DNA of 64,000 nt from Lachnocurva sp029100405 (GCA_046263755.1 JBJYZC010000010.1:39799-103798); one strand, 5' to 3'; positions 32,156 to 42,089 are shown, counted from the stretch's first letter. Notes: generated from the sequence alone by a model not told the origin. Numbers and translations: made by a program.

Positions 32156-33178
32156 ATGGTAAACGAGAAGTTGCAGAAAATCCGGGAAGAAGCAGCAGCC
32201 CAGATCCAGAATGCAAAAGATCTGGACGCTTTGAACCAGATCCGTGTCTCTGTCCTTGGTAAGAAGGGCGAATTGAAACAGATCATGAATACGATGAAGG
32301 ATCTCCCCAAGGAAGAACGTCCTGCCTTCGGCCAGATGGTGAACGAAGCCAGAACAGCCGTCGAGGAGAAGCTGGAAGAGGCGAAGAAGAGAATGGAGGC
32401 GGAAGCTTTGAAGAAGAAGCTGGCCTTTGAGAAAATCGATGTCACCCTTCCGGCCAGAAAGCATGCCATCGGTCATGCGCATCCCAATACATCTGTTTTG
32501 GATGAAGTTCAGCGGATCTTTATCGGCATGGGTTTCTCTGTCGTAGAAGGACCGGAGATCGAAAAGGATTATTACAATTTCGAAGCTTTGAATATTCCGG
32601 CCAACCATCCGGCAAAGGACGAGCAGGATACCTTCTATATTACAAAAGACATTCTCCTTCGTACTCAGACCAGCCCGGTTCAGGTTCGTGAGATGGAAAA
32701 GGGTAAGCTTCCCATCCGAATGATTGCTCCAGGTCGTGTTTTCCGTGCCGATGAAGTGGATGCAACCCATTCTCCTTCTTTCCATCAGATTGAGGGAATG
32801 GTGATCGACAAGGGGATCACCATGTCGGATCTCAAAGGAACCCTGCAGCAGTTTGTTCAGGAACTTTTCGGTCAGGATACCCGGGTCAAGTTCCGCCCTC
32901 ATCACTTCCCCTTCACAGAGCCGTCTGCAGAGATGGATGTCTCCTGTTTCAAGTGCGGCGGCAAGGGCTGCCGTTTCTGTAAAGGCGAAGGCTGGATCGA
33001 GATCTTAGGCTGCGGTATGGTTCATCCCAAGGTGCTTGCCATGTCCGGCATTGATCCGGAAGTCTATACCGGTTTTGCCTTCGGTATCGGCCTGGAGAGG
33101 ATCACGCTTTTGAAGGACGAGATCGATGACATGCGGCTTCTTTATGAGAATGATATCCGTTTTCTGGATCAGTTTTAA
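32156..33178 (+). CDS. pheS: Phenylalanine-tRNA ligase subunit alpha
   Basis: 340 residues, catalytic subunit of the alpha2-beta2 synthetase. An N-terminal coiled coil (about 1-85) precedes the class II core, with motif 2 (FRADEVDATHSPSFHQIEG) and motif 3 (GFAFGIGLERITLL). The Cys-rich KCGGKGCRFCKGEGW loop resembles that of other bacterial PheS. The gene has a GAAGGAG ribosome binding site and lies directly behind the T-box. Confidence 0.97.
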   Translation: MVNEKLQKIREEAAAQIQNAKDLDALNQIRVSVLGKKGELKQIMNTMKDLPKEERPAFGQMVNEARTAVEEKLEEAKKRMEAEALKKKLAFEKIDVTLPARKHAIGHAHPNTSVLDEVQRIFIGMGFSVVEGPEIEKDYYNFEALNIPANHPAKDEQDTFYITKDILLRTQTSPVQVREMEKGKLPIRMIAPGRVFRADEVDATHSPSFHQIEGMVIDKGITMSDLKGTLQQFVQELFGQDTRVKFRPHHFPFTEPSAEMDVSCFKCGGKGCRFCKGEGWIEILGCGMVHPKVLAMSGIDPEVYTGFAFGIGLERITLLKDEIDDMRLLYENDIRFLDQF

Positions 33179-33219
33179 AGAAGGCTTGAAAACAATAACA
33201 TTTGAAAAGGAGAACATCA

Positions 33220-35652
33220 ATGAGAACTTCATTACAGTGGATCAAGGACCTGGTCCCCGGCCTGTCCTGCACACCACAGGAATATACAGATGCAATGACA
33301 ATGTCCGGTTCCAAGGTTGAATTCTTTGAACAATTTGACAAAGACCTGGATCGAATCGTCGTCGGACAGATCAAGTCGGTCGAGCCGCATCCCAATGCAG
33401 ATAAGCTTGTCATTTGCCAGGTCGATATCGGAACAGAGACAATTCAGATCGTGACCGGCGCTCCCAATGTCCATGTCGGTGAGCCGGGCCAGCTGGTTCC
33501 GGTCGTTCTGGACGGCGGCCGGGTAGCAGGCGGCCATGACGGCTCGAAGACCGAAGGCGGTATCGAGATCAAGGCCGGCGAATTAAGAGGTGTTCCCTCC
33601 AATGGCATGATGTGTTCCATCGAGGAATTGGGTCAAAGTCGGGAACTTTTCCCGGAAGCACCGGAAAACGGCCTCTATGTCTTCGACCCTGCAAGTAATG
33701 TAAAGCCTGGCGATGATGCCATCGAAGCCCTGGGACTACATGACACAGCCATCGAATACGAGATCACCAGTAACCGGGTCGACTGCTTCTCCATTTTGGG
33801 CCTTGCCAGAGAAGCTGCGGCGACCTTCCATTTAAAGCACGCTTTCCCGGAAGTTCCTGAAACCGGAGATGATGATGACGTATCGAACTATATTTCTGCA
33901 GAAATCGAAGCAGATGATCTTTGCAGCCGCTATACGGCAAGAGTCGTGAAAAATGTCCACATCGGACCTTCTCCTGCCTGGATGCAGCGCCGTCTGAGAT
34001 CCCAGGGCATCCGTCCCATCAATAACCTGGTGGATATCACGAATTATGTCATGCTTGAATACGGCCAGCCCATGCACGCCTATGATCTCGACAGCATCGA
34101 AGGCCATAAGATCCTTGTGAAGAGAGCAAATGACGGCGATACTTTTACCACGCTGGATGGTCAGGAGAGAAATGTAGACCATAATACGCTGATGATCTGG
34201 GACGGCGAGAAGCCGGTCGGTATCGCAGGTATCATGGGCGGCGAAAACTCTATGATCACGGATCAGGTGAAAACCATGGTCTTTGAAGCAGCTTGCTTCG
34301 ACGGAACCAATATCCGCCTGTCTTCCAAGCGGATCGGCCTTCGGACAGATGCATCCGGTATTTTTGAAAAGGGACTGGATCCCAATAATGCGATCCTGGC
34401 TATGAACCGTGCCTGCGCACTGGTCGAGGAACTTGGTGCCGGAACAGTCGTTGGCGGCGTGGTCGATATTTATCCGAGAAAGAGAGAGGGTGTCCGTATT
34501 CCTTTTGAACCGGATCGCTACAATGCTCTGCTTGGGACGGATGTGCCGGCAGAGACGCAGCTGGCATACTTCAAGGCCATTGACCTGGGCTATGACGAGA
34601 AGACCAATGAAATTCTGGTTCCTTCCTGGAGACAGGACCTTCTGACTTATGCCGATATGGCAGAGGAAGTGGCTCGTTTCTATGGCTATGACAAGATCCC
34701 GACCACACTGCCGAAGGGAACTTCTACCGCAGGAAAGCTTTCCTTAAAGAAGCGGATCGAGAATAAGGCCAGAGAAGTTGCGCAGTTTGCGGGCTATTCC
34801 CAGGCCATGACCTATTCCTTCGAGAGCCCGAAAGTCTACGATAAGCTTCTCCTTCCGAAGGATGCGCCGGAGCGGACCTGCATTACCATCGCCAATCCTC
34901 TGGGTGAGGATTTCAGTATCATGCGGACCATGTCTCTGAACGGAATTCTGACTTCGCTGGCCACGAACTACAACCGCCGTAATAAAAATGTACATCTCTA
35001 TGAGCTGGCCAATGTCTATCTGCCCAAATCCCTGCCTCTGACGGAACTTCCGGATGAGCGAATGACACTGACTCTGGGCTTCTATGGAGACGGCGATTTC
35101 TATGATATGAAGGGAGTCATCGAAGAGCTCTTGAATACCATGGGCATGGATGAGAAACCGGTCTATGATGCCGAAGCGGGCAGACCTTATCTCCATCCGG
35201 GCCGCCAGGCGGATATCTATTACAAGGGACGTTATTTGGGATTCCTTGGTGAGGTCCATCCTCTGGTCCGTAACAACTATGATCTCGGGGAGAGAACTTA
35301 TATCGGCGTTATCGATATGCCGGTGATTTATGACCTGGCATCTTTTGACCGGAAGTATACCGGTATTACCAACTTCCCGGCTTCGACCAGAGATCTGTCT
35401 CTTCTGGTGCCGAAGGATATGGAAGTGCAGACCTTGGAAGAGATCTTCGAGAAGGAAGGCGGAGCATATCTTGAGTCCTTCGAACTCTTTGATGTCTATG
35501 AGGGAGACCGGATCCAGGCAGGTTTTAAGTCTGTTGCCTATACCCTGACTTTCCGGGCGAAAGACAGGAATCTGTCTGACAGTGATGTCAATGAGGCAAT
35601 GGACCGGATCCTTATCGGCCTGTCTCATGTCGGCGTCGAGATCCGTTCGTGA
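33220..35652 (+). CDS. pheT: Phenylalanine-tRNA ligase subunit beta
   Basis: 810 residues. Domains in order: EMAP-like tRNA-binding domain (about 40-150), B3/B4 editing domain (about 200-390, with SNRVDCFSILGLAREAAA), B5 domains, the catalytic-like core and the C-terminal ferredoxin-like anticodon-binding domain (about 710-810). ATG 33220 is preceded by AAGGAG. The last four bases overlap the open frame of queA, giving a compact operon. Confidence 0.97.
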   Translation: MRTSLQWIKDLVPGLSCTPQEYTDAMTMSGSKVEFFEQFDKDLDRIVVGQIKSVEPHPNADKLVICQVDIGTETIQIVTGAPNVHVGEPGQLVPVVLDGGRVAGGHDGSKTEGGIEIKAGELRGVPSNGMMCSIEELGQSRELFPEAPENGLYVFDPASNVKPGDDAIEALGLHDTAIEYEITSNRVDCFSILGLAREAAATFHLKHAFPEVPETGDDDDVSNYISAEIEADDLCSRYTARVVKNVHIGPSPAWMQRRLRSQGIRPINNLVDITNYVMLEYGQPMHAYDLDSIEGHKILVKRANDGDTFTTLDGQERNVDHNTLMIWDGEKPVGIAGIMGGENSMITDQVKTMVFEAACFDGTNIRLSSKRIGLRTDASGIFEKGLDPNNAILAMNRACALVEELGAGTVVGGVVDIYPRKREGVRIPFEPDRYNALLGTDVPAETQLAYFKAIDLGYDEKTNEILVPSWRQDLLTYADMAEEVARFYGYDKIPTTLPKGTSTAGKLSLKKRIENKAREVAQFAGYSQAMTYSFESPKVYDKLLLPKDAPERTCITIANPLGEDFSIMRTMSLNGILTSLATNYNRRNKNVHLYELANVYLPKSLPLTELPDERMTLTLGFYGDGDFYDMKGVIEELLNTMGMDEKPVYDAEAGRPYLHPGRQADIYYKGRYLGFLGEVHPLVRNNYDLGERTYIGVIDMPVIYDLASFDRKYTGITNFPASTRDLSLLVPKDMEVQTLEEIFEKEGGAYLESFELFDVYEGDRIQAGFKSVAYTLTFRAKDRNLSDSDVNEAMDRILIGLSHVGVEIRS

Positions 35653-35687
35653 AAAAAGAAATAAAAGATAGAAAGAAGTTCATTTTT

Positions 35688-36848
35688 ATGTCTGAAGAAA
35701 AGAAAACCATGTCTCTGGAAGAGTTCGATTATGATCTTCCAAAGGAACTGATCGCCCAGGATCCTTTGGAGAAAAGGGATGATTCCAGACTTCTTGTTCT
35801 TGACAAAAATACAGGAGAATATAAGCATCAGCATTTTTATGATATCCGTAAGTTCTTACGCCCGGGAGACTGCCTGGTCATTAACAATACCAAGGTCATG
35901 CCGGCCCGTTTGATCGGCGAGAAGGAGGGGACCGGCGGTAAGGTCGAAGTCCTTCTTCTGACCAGAAAGTCAGATACCACCTGGGAGACCCTGGTCAAGC
36001 CCGGGAAAAATGCCCGGATCGGTCAGAAACTGGTCTTTGGAAATGGCCTTTTGAAGGCAGAGGTCATTGATATCGTGGATGAGGGAGACCGCCTGGTTCG
36101 CTTTGATTTCGATGGGATCTTTGAGGAAATTCTGGACCAGCTGGGACAGATGCCCCTGCCGCCTTATATCACTCACCAGTTGAAGGACAAGAACCGCTAC
36201 CAGACGGTCTATGCCAAATATGAAGGATCCGCAGCAGCACCCACGGCCGGTCTGCATTTCACAAAGGAACTTTTGCAGGAGATCCGTGACATGGGTGTAA
36301 ATATCGCGGAAATCACTCTCCATGTGGGTCTCGGCACTTTCCGTCCGGTCAAGGAGGAAAATGTCCTCGAACACCACATGCATTCGGAGTACTATAAGGT
36401 GACGAAGGAAGCGGCGGACATGATCAATGCTGCCAAAGACAGTGGTCACAGGGTCATTGCCGTCGGTACGACTTCTACCCGGACTCTGGAAGCGGCTTCG
36501 GATCCCGATGGCAGAATGAGAGAAAAAAGCGGCTGGACGGATATCTTCATCTATCCGGGTTATCGTTATAAGGTCATTGACTGCCTGATCACGAACTTTC
36601 ATCTGCCAAAGTCTACCCTCATCATGCTGGTCAGTGCCCTGGCAGGCCGGGAACATATTCTTGCTGCTTACCGGGAGGCTGTGAAGGAGCGCTATCGTTT
36701 CTTCAGCTTCGGTGATGCCATGTTTATCACAAATGATCTCACGGAAATCGATCCGATCGATCAGAAAGCGGAGGAGAGATCTCTGAATCAGGATACAAAA
36801 CCTTCTGATCAAGGGACCAATACGAATGAAAATGGAGGCATGCAATGA
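35688..36848 (+). CDS. queA: S-adenosylmethionine:tRNA ribosyltransferase-isomerase
   Basis: 386 residues. Transfers and rearranges the ribose of S-adenosylmethionine onto preQ1-modified tRNA in queuosine synthesis. Family motifs include YDLPKELIAQDPLEKRDDSR, GSAAAPTAGLHFT, HVGLGTFRPV and FHLPKSTLIMLVSAL. An open frame begins at GTG 35649 next to the pheT stop, but ATG 35688 gives the usual N-terminus. A polar 28-residue tail is atypical. The stop overlaps the lgt ATG. Confidence 0.95.
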   Translation: MSEEKKTMSLEEFDYDLPKELIAQDPLEKRDDSRLLVLDKNTGEYKHQHFYDIRKFLRPGDCLVINNTKVMPARLIGEKEGTGGKVEVLLLTRKSDTTWETLVKPGKNARIGQKLVFGNGLLKAEVIDIVDEGDRLVRFDFDGIFEEILDQLGQMPLPPYITHQLKDKNRYQTVYAKYEGSAAAPTAGLHFTKELLQEIRDMGVNIAEITLHVGLGTFRPVKEENVLEHHMHSEYYKVTKEAADMINAAKDSGHRVIAVGTTSTRTLEAASDPDGRMREKSGWTDIFIYPGYRYKVIDCLITNFHLPKSTLIMLVSALAGREHILAAYREAVKERYRFFSFGDAMFITNDLTEIDPIDQKAEERSLNQDTKPSDQGTNTNENGGMQ

Positions 36849-37732
36849 CGGAAACCATACGTTTTCCACATCTTCATATCACTTTGAATCATGTGGGACA
36901 GAGCATTGATCTCTTTGGATTCAATGTCGCTTTTTACGGCTGCGTGATCGCCCTTGGTATGATCCTTGGCGTCATCATGATCCTTCATGAAGCCAAGCGA
37001 ACCGGCCAGTCGGAAGACAATTATCTGGATATCGCCATCTGGACCTTGATCTTCTCCGTAATCGGCGCCCGGATCTATTATGTGGTCTTTGCATGGGACC
37101 GCTATAAGAATAACCTCCTTTCCGTTTTCAACATCCGCCAGGGTGGACTTGCCATCTATGGCGGTGTCCTGGCAGGTATCCTCACGGTCTTTGTGATCTG
37201 CCGCATCAAGAAAATGAATTTCCTTCTGGTAGCAGATACCTGTATCATCGGCCTGCCCATCGGACAGATGCTGGGAAGATGGGGCAATTTCTTCAACCGG
37301 GAGGCCTTCGGAGGCTATACCGACGGTCTCTTCGCCATGCAGATTCCCCTGGATGCGGTGCGTCAGGAAGAGGCAGTCACAAAGGAAATGATGGAGCATT
37401 TAGTGACCATCAAGGGCGTGGATTATATTTCCGTTCATCCGACTTTCCTCTATGAATCCCTCTGGAGCCTGGGCGTCTTTCTCCTCCTTTTCTTTATGAG
37501 AAAGCATGTCCGCTTTCACGGCCAGCAGTTTCTGACCTATCTCGTTTCTTACGGCATTGGCCGTTTCTGGATCGAGGGATTACGAACCGACCAGCTCTTT
37601 CTCACAGGGACGAGCATCCCGGTTTCCCAGCTTCTGGCTGCTATTATGGTGGTCTTCGGTGTCATCATGCTGATCCTTGGAAATCGTCGGGCAAAAGACA
37701 GGGAAACAAAAGAAGATATTGCACAAAATTAA
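36845..37732 (+). CDS. lgt: Prolipoprotein diacylglyceryl transferase
   Basis: 295-residue membrane enzyme that adds diacylglycerol to the lipobox cysteine of prolipoproteins. Seven hydrophobic helices are visible. The signature GRWGNFFNREAFGG and the YGGVLAG segment are intact, as is HPTFLYESLWSLG. It overlaps queA by four bases and ends the operon at a strong terminator. The window has lipoprotein substrates such as the PhnD-like protein. Confidence 0.95.
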   Translation: MTETIRFPHLHITLNHVGQSIDLFGFNVAFYGCVIALGMILGVIMILHEAKRTGQSEDNYLDIAIWTLIFSVIGARIYYVVFAWDRYKNNLLSVFNIRQGGLAIYGGVLAGILTVFVICRIKKMNFLLVADTCIIGLPIGQMLGRWGNFFNREAFGGYTDGLFAMQIPLDAVRQEEAVTKEMMEHLVTIKGVDYISVHPTFLYESLWSLGVFLLLFFMRKHVRFHGQQFLTYLVSYGIGRFWIEGLRTDQLFLTGTSIPVSQLLAAIMVVFGVIMLILGNRRAKDRETKEDIAQN

Positions 37733-37755
37733 ATACAATTTGACCGAAAGCTTCG

Positions 37756-37798
37756 AAAGCGTCTGGAAATTTTACTGTAAAATTTCCGGGCGCTTTTT
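37756..37798 (+). terminator. Intrinsic terminator of pheST-queA-lgt
   Basis: A 19-bp stem (37756-37774 with 37778-37796) containing two G-T wobbles, loop CTG, followed by five T. The next 190 bases hold nothing recognisable until the mraZ promoter. Confidence 0.88.
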
Positions 37799-37986
37799 CT
37801 ATGGGCAAATTTAGACCGATTTCAAGAGAAGCAGGAACTATATCTGGTGCTTATCCAACAGAAATGACCTAAATATAGAAAATTGAATCATAAGATCACA
37901 CAAATTGCCGGTGAAACATTTTTTCAGGAGATATCCTCCACCATTCCCCACCCCTCGGAAAGGCTTGATTTCTCGGGCTTTTCTGC

Positions 37987-38015
37987 TTGATTTTCTGCCT
38001 GTGAAACAGTAATAT
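37987..38015 (+). promoter_or_regulatory. Promoter of the mraZ division cluster
   Basis: TTGATT (37987-37992), a 17-base spacer and TAATAT (38010-38015). Transcription would start near 38022, just before the MraZ boxes. Confidence 0.6.
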
Positions 38016-38024
38016 TAAGTTTGT

Positions 38025-38058
38025 AGTGGTGAAAAGTGGAACGAAGTGGTGGAAAGTG
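38025..38058. promoter_or_regulatory. MraZ operator, four AGTG boxes at 10-bp spacing
   Basis: AGTG starts at 38025, 38035, 38045 and 38055, exactly one helical turn apart, mostly in AAAGTGG/AGTGGT context. This matches the known repeated GTG boxes bound by MraZ, which represses its own operon. The array lies about 70 bases before the mraZ start. Confidence 0.82.
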
Positions 38059-38126
38059 CCACGACTGCTTTTCGGAGGATTGATTTTCCATTTTCAAAAT
38101 TTTCGATTAGAAAGGAGGTGTCCGTC

Positions 38127-38564
38127 ATGTTCATGGGAGAGTACAGTCATTCCATCGATCCCAAGGGAAGGCTGATCATTCCCGCCAAGCTCCGGGAAGA
38201 GCTCGGCGATAACTTTGTTGTGACAAAAGGACTCGACGGATGCCTCTTCGCCTATCCACAAGAAGAATGGCAGAACATAGAGAAGCGTTTCCGGGAAGTC
38301 CCTCTGACAACCAAGGATGCCCGTAAGTTCTCCCGTTTCTTCTTCGCCGGAGCGGCTCAGATGGAACTGGATAAACAGGGACGGATCCTCCTTCCGGCGA
38401 CCTTAAGAAGCTTTGCCGGTCTGGAAAAGGATGTGGTCCTGGTCGGAGTTCTGGATCGTGTTGAGATCTGGGATAAGAGCCGCTGGGATGAGAACAATGC
38501 TTACGATGATCAGGATATGGACGAGATCGCCGAGCATATGGCTGATCTCGGACTCAGTATCTGA
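38127..38564 (+). CDS. mraZ: Transcriptional regulator MraZ
   Basis: 145 residues with two SpoVT/AbrB-like DNA-binding halves; the conserved DPKGRLIIP and DKQGRILLP motifs mark each. It forms a ring that binds the operator upstream and controls the dcw cluster. AAAGGAGGTG precedes ATG 38127; the frame opens earlier at 38046, but that part overlaps the operator. rsmH follows after 14 bases. Confidence 0.95.
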   Translation: MFMGEYSHSIDPKGRLIIPAKLREELGDNFVVTKGLDGCLFAYPQEEWQNIEKRFREVPLTTKDARKFSRFFFAGAAQMELDKQGRILLPATLRSFAGLEKDVVLVGVLDRVEIWDKSRWDENNAYDDQDMDEIAEHMADLGLSI

Positions 38565-38578
38565 CAGGAAGGAGACAG

Positions 38579-39553
38579 ATGGAATTCAAACACTATTCGG
38601 TTCTCCTTCATGAGACCATCGACAATCTGAATATCAAAGAGGATGGCATCTATGTCGACGGAACGGTCGGCGGCGGCGGGCATTCGCTTTTGATCTTAAA
38701 GAACTTAGGACCCAAGGGCAGAATGATCTGTTTTGATCAGGATCAGGATGCGATCGAAGCGGCCGGGAAACGGCTTGCAGATTATAAGGATCAGGTTACT
38801 CTGATCCATTCCAATTATGAAAACATGGTGGAGGAAGTCCATAAGCTTGGAATCAAAAAAGTCGACGGTATCGTCCTGGATCTTGGCGTATCCTCCTTCC
38901 AACTGGATACACCGGAACGGGGCTTTTCCTATATGCAGGAGGATGCACCGCTTGATATGCGGATGGATCAGAGGAATCCGAAAACCGCAAGAGATATTGT
39001 AAATACTTATTCCCGAGAAGATCTCTACCGGATCATTCGGGATTATGGCGAGGATCGATTCGCTCATAATATTGCAAAGCACATCGTAGAGGAGAGGAAA
39101 GATCATCCGATCGAAACTGCAGGCGATCTGAACCGCATCATTGAACATGCCATTCCGGCCAAGGCCAGACGAAACGGCGGACATCCGGCCAAGAGGACCT
39201 ATCAGGCCATCCGGATCGAGCTCAACCGGGAACTGTCTGTCTTAGAGGACAGTCTGGACGGGATGATCGATCTCTTGAATGAAAAAGGAAGACTTTGCGT
39301 GATCACCTTCCAGTCCCTGGAAGATCATATTGTAAAAAATAATTTCCGAAGAAATGAAAACCCTTGCACATGTCCGCCGGAATTTCCGGTATGTGTCTGC
39401 GGAGCCGTTTCCAAGGGCAGGGTCATTACAAGAAAGCCTATTCTTCCTTCCGAAGAAGAATTAAAAGAGAATAAAAGATCCAAAAGTGCACATCTTCGTG
39501 TGTTCGAAAGAGATACAGACAAAAGCAAGAAAAGAATTCAGGTAACCGATTAA
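38579..39553 (+). CDS. rsmH: 16S rRNA (cytosine-1402-N4)-methyltransferase
   Basis: 324 residues. Methylates N4 of C1402 in the ribosomal P site. The SAM-binding motif GTVGGGGHS is near residue 26-36, LDLGVSSFQLD and the RGFSYMQEDAPLDMRMD segment are typical, and the C-terminus has the FQSLEDHIVK signature. It has an AGGAAGGAG ribosome binding site and occupies its normal place after mraZ. Confidence 0.96.
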   Translation: MEFKHYSVLLHETIDNLNIKEDGIYVDGTVGGGGHSLLILKNLGPKGRMICFDQDQDAIEAAGKRLADYKDQVTLIHSNYENMVEEVHKLGIKKVDGIVLDLGVSSFQLDTPERGFSYMQEDAPLDMRMDQRNPKTARDIVNTYSREDLYRIIRDYGEDRFAHNIAKHIVEERKDHPIETAGDLNRIIEHAIPAKARRNGGHPAKRTYQAIRIELNRELSVLEDSLDGMIDLLNEKGRLCVITFQSLEDHIVKNNFRRNENPCTCPPEFPVCVCGAVSKGRVITRKPILPSEEELKENKRSKSAHLRVFERDTDKSKKRIQVTD

Positions 39554-39567
39554 AGGGGGATTTGAAT

Positions 39568-40032
39568 ATGACAGAGGTATCAAGATACAGTTATGACGGC
39601 AATGCAGTAAGAGTACATACCGCTCCCATTCCCAGCCGTGAAGAAAGAGATGCTGAGGAAAGACGGCGGAGAAATAAGGCCCGCCGGGAGAGAGAAAACC
39701 GGAAGAAAGCTGCAATGGCCAGATCCCGCCGCCATACCTTCCGCCTCTGCCTGATTGCAGCCTTCTGTGCAGCGACATTTTTCGGCTATGTCTATCTCCA
39801 GGCAGAAACGCAGACCACCATGCGTCATGTTGCTTCTCTGGAAGATGAGATTTCTACTTTAAAAGCCGATAATTCGGCTGAGAAGAACCGGATTAGTGGA
39901 TCTGAAAATCTGAACCAGGTCAAGGAGACCGCTCAGAATTCTCTTGGCATGGTCTATGCAGGCCAGGGGCAGATCGTTTACTATACCGTTGATGACAGCG
40001 ATTACATGAATCAATATGATGATGTGAAATAA
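39568..40032 (+). CDS. ftsL: FtsL/DivIC-type cell division protein
   Basis: 154 residues. A long, very basic cytoplasmic N-terminus (RRRRNKARRERENRKK) precedes one transmembrane helix (about 52-72) and an extracellular coiled coil (about 75-115). Sequence conservation in FtsL is low; the topology and position between rsmH and the division transpeptidase support the name. AAGGGGG lies nine bases before ATG 39568. Confidence 0.82.
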   Translation: MTEVSRYSYDGNAVRVHTAPIPSREERDAEERRRRNKARRERENRKKAAMARSRRHTFRLCLIAAFCAATFFGYVYLQAETQTTMRHVASLEDEISTLKADNSAEKNRISGSENLNQVKETAQNSLGMVYAGQGQIVYYTVDDSDYMNQYDDVK

Positions 40033-40059
40033 TAAAAAGTATTAGCTTGGAGACAGAGT

Positions 40060-42033
40060 ATGGCTTATCGTTTTGATGGAGACAGGCCCTACAGACGGGG
40101 CGGGAATCAAAAAAGACCCCGCAAGGTTAAGAAACTGGACAGACTGACTTTAAGAATGCAGAAAAAGCTCTTCATCGTATTTTGCTTGATCTGCGTTCTT
40201 TTTGTTGCTCTGATTTTTCGCCTGATGTATATACAGAGTAAGAGCGGCAGCAAATATGAAAAGATTGTTCTGGCCCAGCAGGAGTATTCCAGTAAGACGA
40301 TCCCCTTTCAAAGAGGAAATATTATTGACTCGAAGGGCACGGTCCTGGCGTCTTCGATCGATGTCTATAATGTCGTTCTGGACTGCAAGGCCTTAAATAA
40401 AGAAAGCGAGCTGATCGAGCCGACCATGGAAGCCTTGTCGGAATGCTTCCCGGAGGTTGATACAGAGAAAGCCAGAAAAGATCTGAAAAAACATCCGAAT
40501 TCCCAATATAATGTTCTGGCGAAAAAAGTCAGCTATGAAGAAAAAAAGAAATTCGATGATCTTGTAGAAAAAAGAAAGACCGATAAGACCAAAAACAATG
40601 AAGTCTATGGGATCTGGACGGAGAAGGAATATGTCCGCCAGTATCCTTACGGATCCATGGCGGCTTCTCTGATTGGCTTTTCTGCCAGTGGAGATCAGGG
40701 AATCAATGGCTTGGAGCTGGAATATAATTCGGAATTGAACGGTGTCAATGGCCGCTCCTACGGTTATGTCAATGATGATTCCAATGTAGAGCGGACGGTC
40801 ATTGAGCCGAAGAACGGGGAAACACTGGTAACATCCATTGATACCAATATCCAGTCGACCGTTGAGAAAGTTGTCTCAAACTGGGCGGATTCGGTTCGAG
40901 GTGACCAGGCCACAGGAGCCGAGCACATCGGAGTCATCGTGATGAATCCCAATGACGGAACCATCTATTCCATGGTTTCTTATCCTTATTTTGACCTGAA
41001 TAAGCCGAGAGATCTTAGCAATTATTTCACGGCGGAGCAGCAGGCCAGCATGTCAGATGATGACAAAATGAACTTTTTGAATAATCTCTGGCAGAATTAT
41101 ACGGTTTCTGCCTCCTTCGAGCCGGGATCTACCTTTAAACCCTTTACCGTAGCAGCCGGACTGGAAAGCGGATCTTTTTCTCCGAATTCTACTTTCGTTT
41201 GCACCGGAGCGAATCAAATCGGTCCGGATATCGTTCACTGCTGGCGGAGATCCGGTCATGGAACGGAGACGGTGGAGGATTCCCTGAGAGATTCCTGCGA
41301 TTCGGCTCTCATTAAGATGGCTCAGGCAGAAGGACCGGAGGTCTTCTCCAAATATCAGTCCCTCTTCGGTTTTGGCCAGAAGACCGGTATCGACCTCCCC
41401 GGTGAGGCAAGTACGGCAGGCCTGATTTTTGACCTGGATGGTTTGAAACATCCCATCAATCTGGCGGTCAATTCCTTTGGCCAGGGCTTTAATACCAGTA
41501 TGATCCAGCTGGCATCGGCTTTCTGTTCGATTGTCAATGGAGGAAAACTCTACCAGCCGCACGTCGTAACAGCCTTACAGGACAGTTCCGGAAATGTGGT
41601 GAAAACCATTGAGCCGGTGGTACAGAAGCAAACAATTTCTCAAGAAACTTCAAATCTGTTAAAGAAATATTTAAGAACCGTTGTCCGAAACGGTACCGGT
41701 AAAGCAGCCTCTGTGGATGGATACAGTATTGCCGGAAAGACCGGCACAGCTGAGAAACTGCCACGTGGAAATGGAAACTACCTCTTGAACTTTATCGGTG
41801 CGGTTCCGGCAGAGAATCCACAGCTTGTTACTTATGTTGTTGTGGATCAGCCGCATGTGGATGATCAGGAGACCAGCACGGCGCCCAAGGATATCACAAG
41901 AGAGATCCTTACTCAGATCATGCCATATCTCAATATCCCGACCATAGCGGAGGAAGAAGCAGCTGGTATTCAGACCTTCGACTCTCAGGAGACAGGCGAA
42001 ACGGTTTCTTCTTCTGCAAACTCAAATCATTAA
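40060..42033 (+). CDS. ftsI: Division-specific penicillin-binding protein 2 (FtsI/SpoVD type)
   Basis: 657-residue class B transpeptidase that cross-links septal peptidoglycan. A basic N-terminus and one membrane helix (about 33-53) precede the dimerisation domain and the transpeptidase domain. The active serine is in GSTFKP and the third motif is KTGTAE. The second motif reads SCD (in DSCDSALIK) where most enzymes have S-x-N. No PASTA domains are present. There are 27 bases between it and ftsL. Confidence 0.92.
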   Translation: MAYRFDGDRPYRRGGNQKRPRKVKKLDRLTLRMQKKLFIVFCLICVLFVALIFRLMYIQSKSGSKYEKIVLAQQEYSSKTIPFQRGNIIDSKGTVLASSIDVYNVVLDCKALNKESELIEPTMEALSECFPEVDTEKARKDLKKHPNSQYNVLAKKVSYEEKKKFDDLVEKRKTDKTKNNEVYGIWTEKEYVRQYPYGSMAASLIGFSASGDQGINGLELEYNSELNGVNGRSYGYVNDDSNVERTVIEPKNGETLVTSIDTNIQSTVEKVVSNWADSVRGDQATGAEHIGVIVMNPNDGTIYSMVSYPYFDLNKPRDLSNYFTAEQQASMSDDDKMNFLNNLWQNYTVSASFEPGSTFKPFTVAAGLESGSFSPNSTFVCTGANQIGPDIVHCWRRSGHGTETVEDSLRDSCDSALIKMAQAEGPEVFSKYQSLFGFGQKTGIDLPGEASTAGLIFDLDGLKHPINLAVNSFGQGFNTSMIQLASAFCSIVNGGKLYQPHVVTALQDSSGNVVKTIEPVVQKQTISQETSNLLKKYLRTVVRNGTGKAASVDGYSIAGKTGTAEKLPRGNGNYLLNFIGAVPAENPQLVTYVVVDQPHVDDQETSTAPKDITREILTQIMPYLNIPTIAEEEAAGIQTFDSQETGETVSSSANSNH

Positions 42034-42046
42034 GTCGGGCATTCCG

Positions 42047-42055
42047 TGGTATAAT
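42047..42055 (+). promoter_or_regulatory. Internal promoter upstream of mraY
   Basis: TGGTATAAT is a perfect extended -10, 35 bases before the mraY ATG. It suggests extra transcription of mraY and the genes after it. Confidence 0.6.
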
Positions 42056-42089
42056 GCTTGAGGCTCTTTGTTTTGATGAAATGGGGTAA

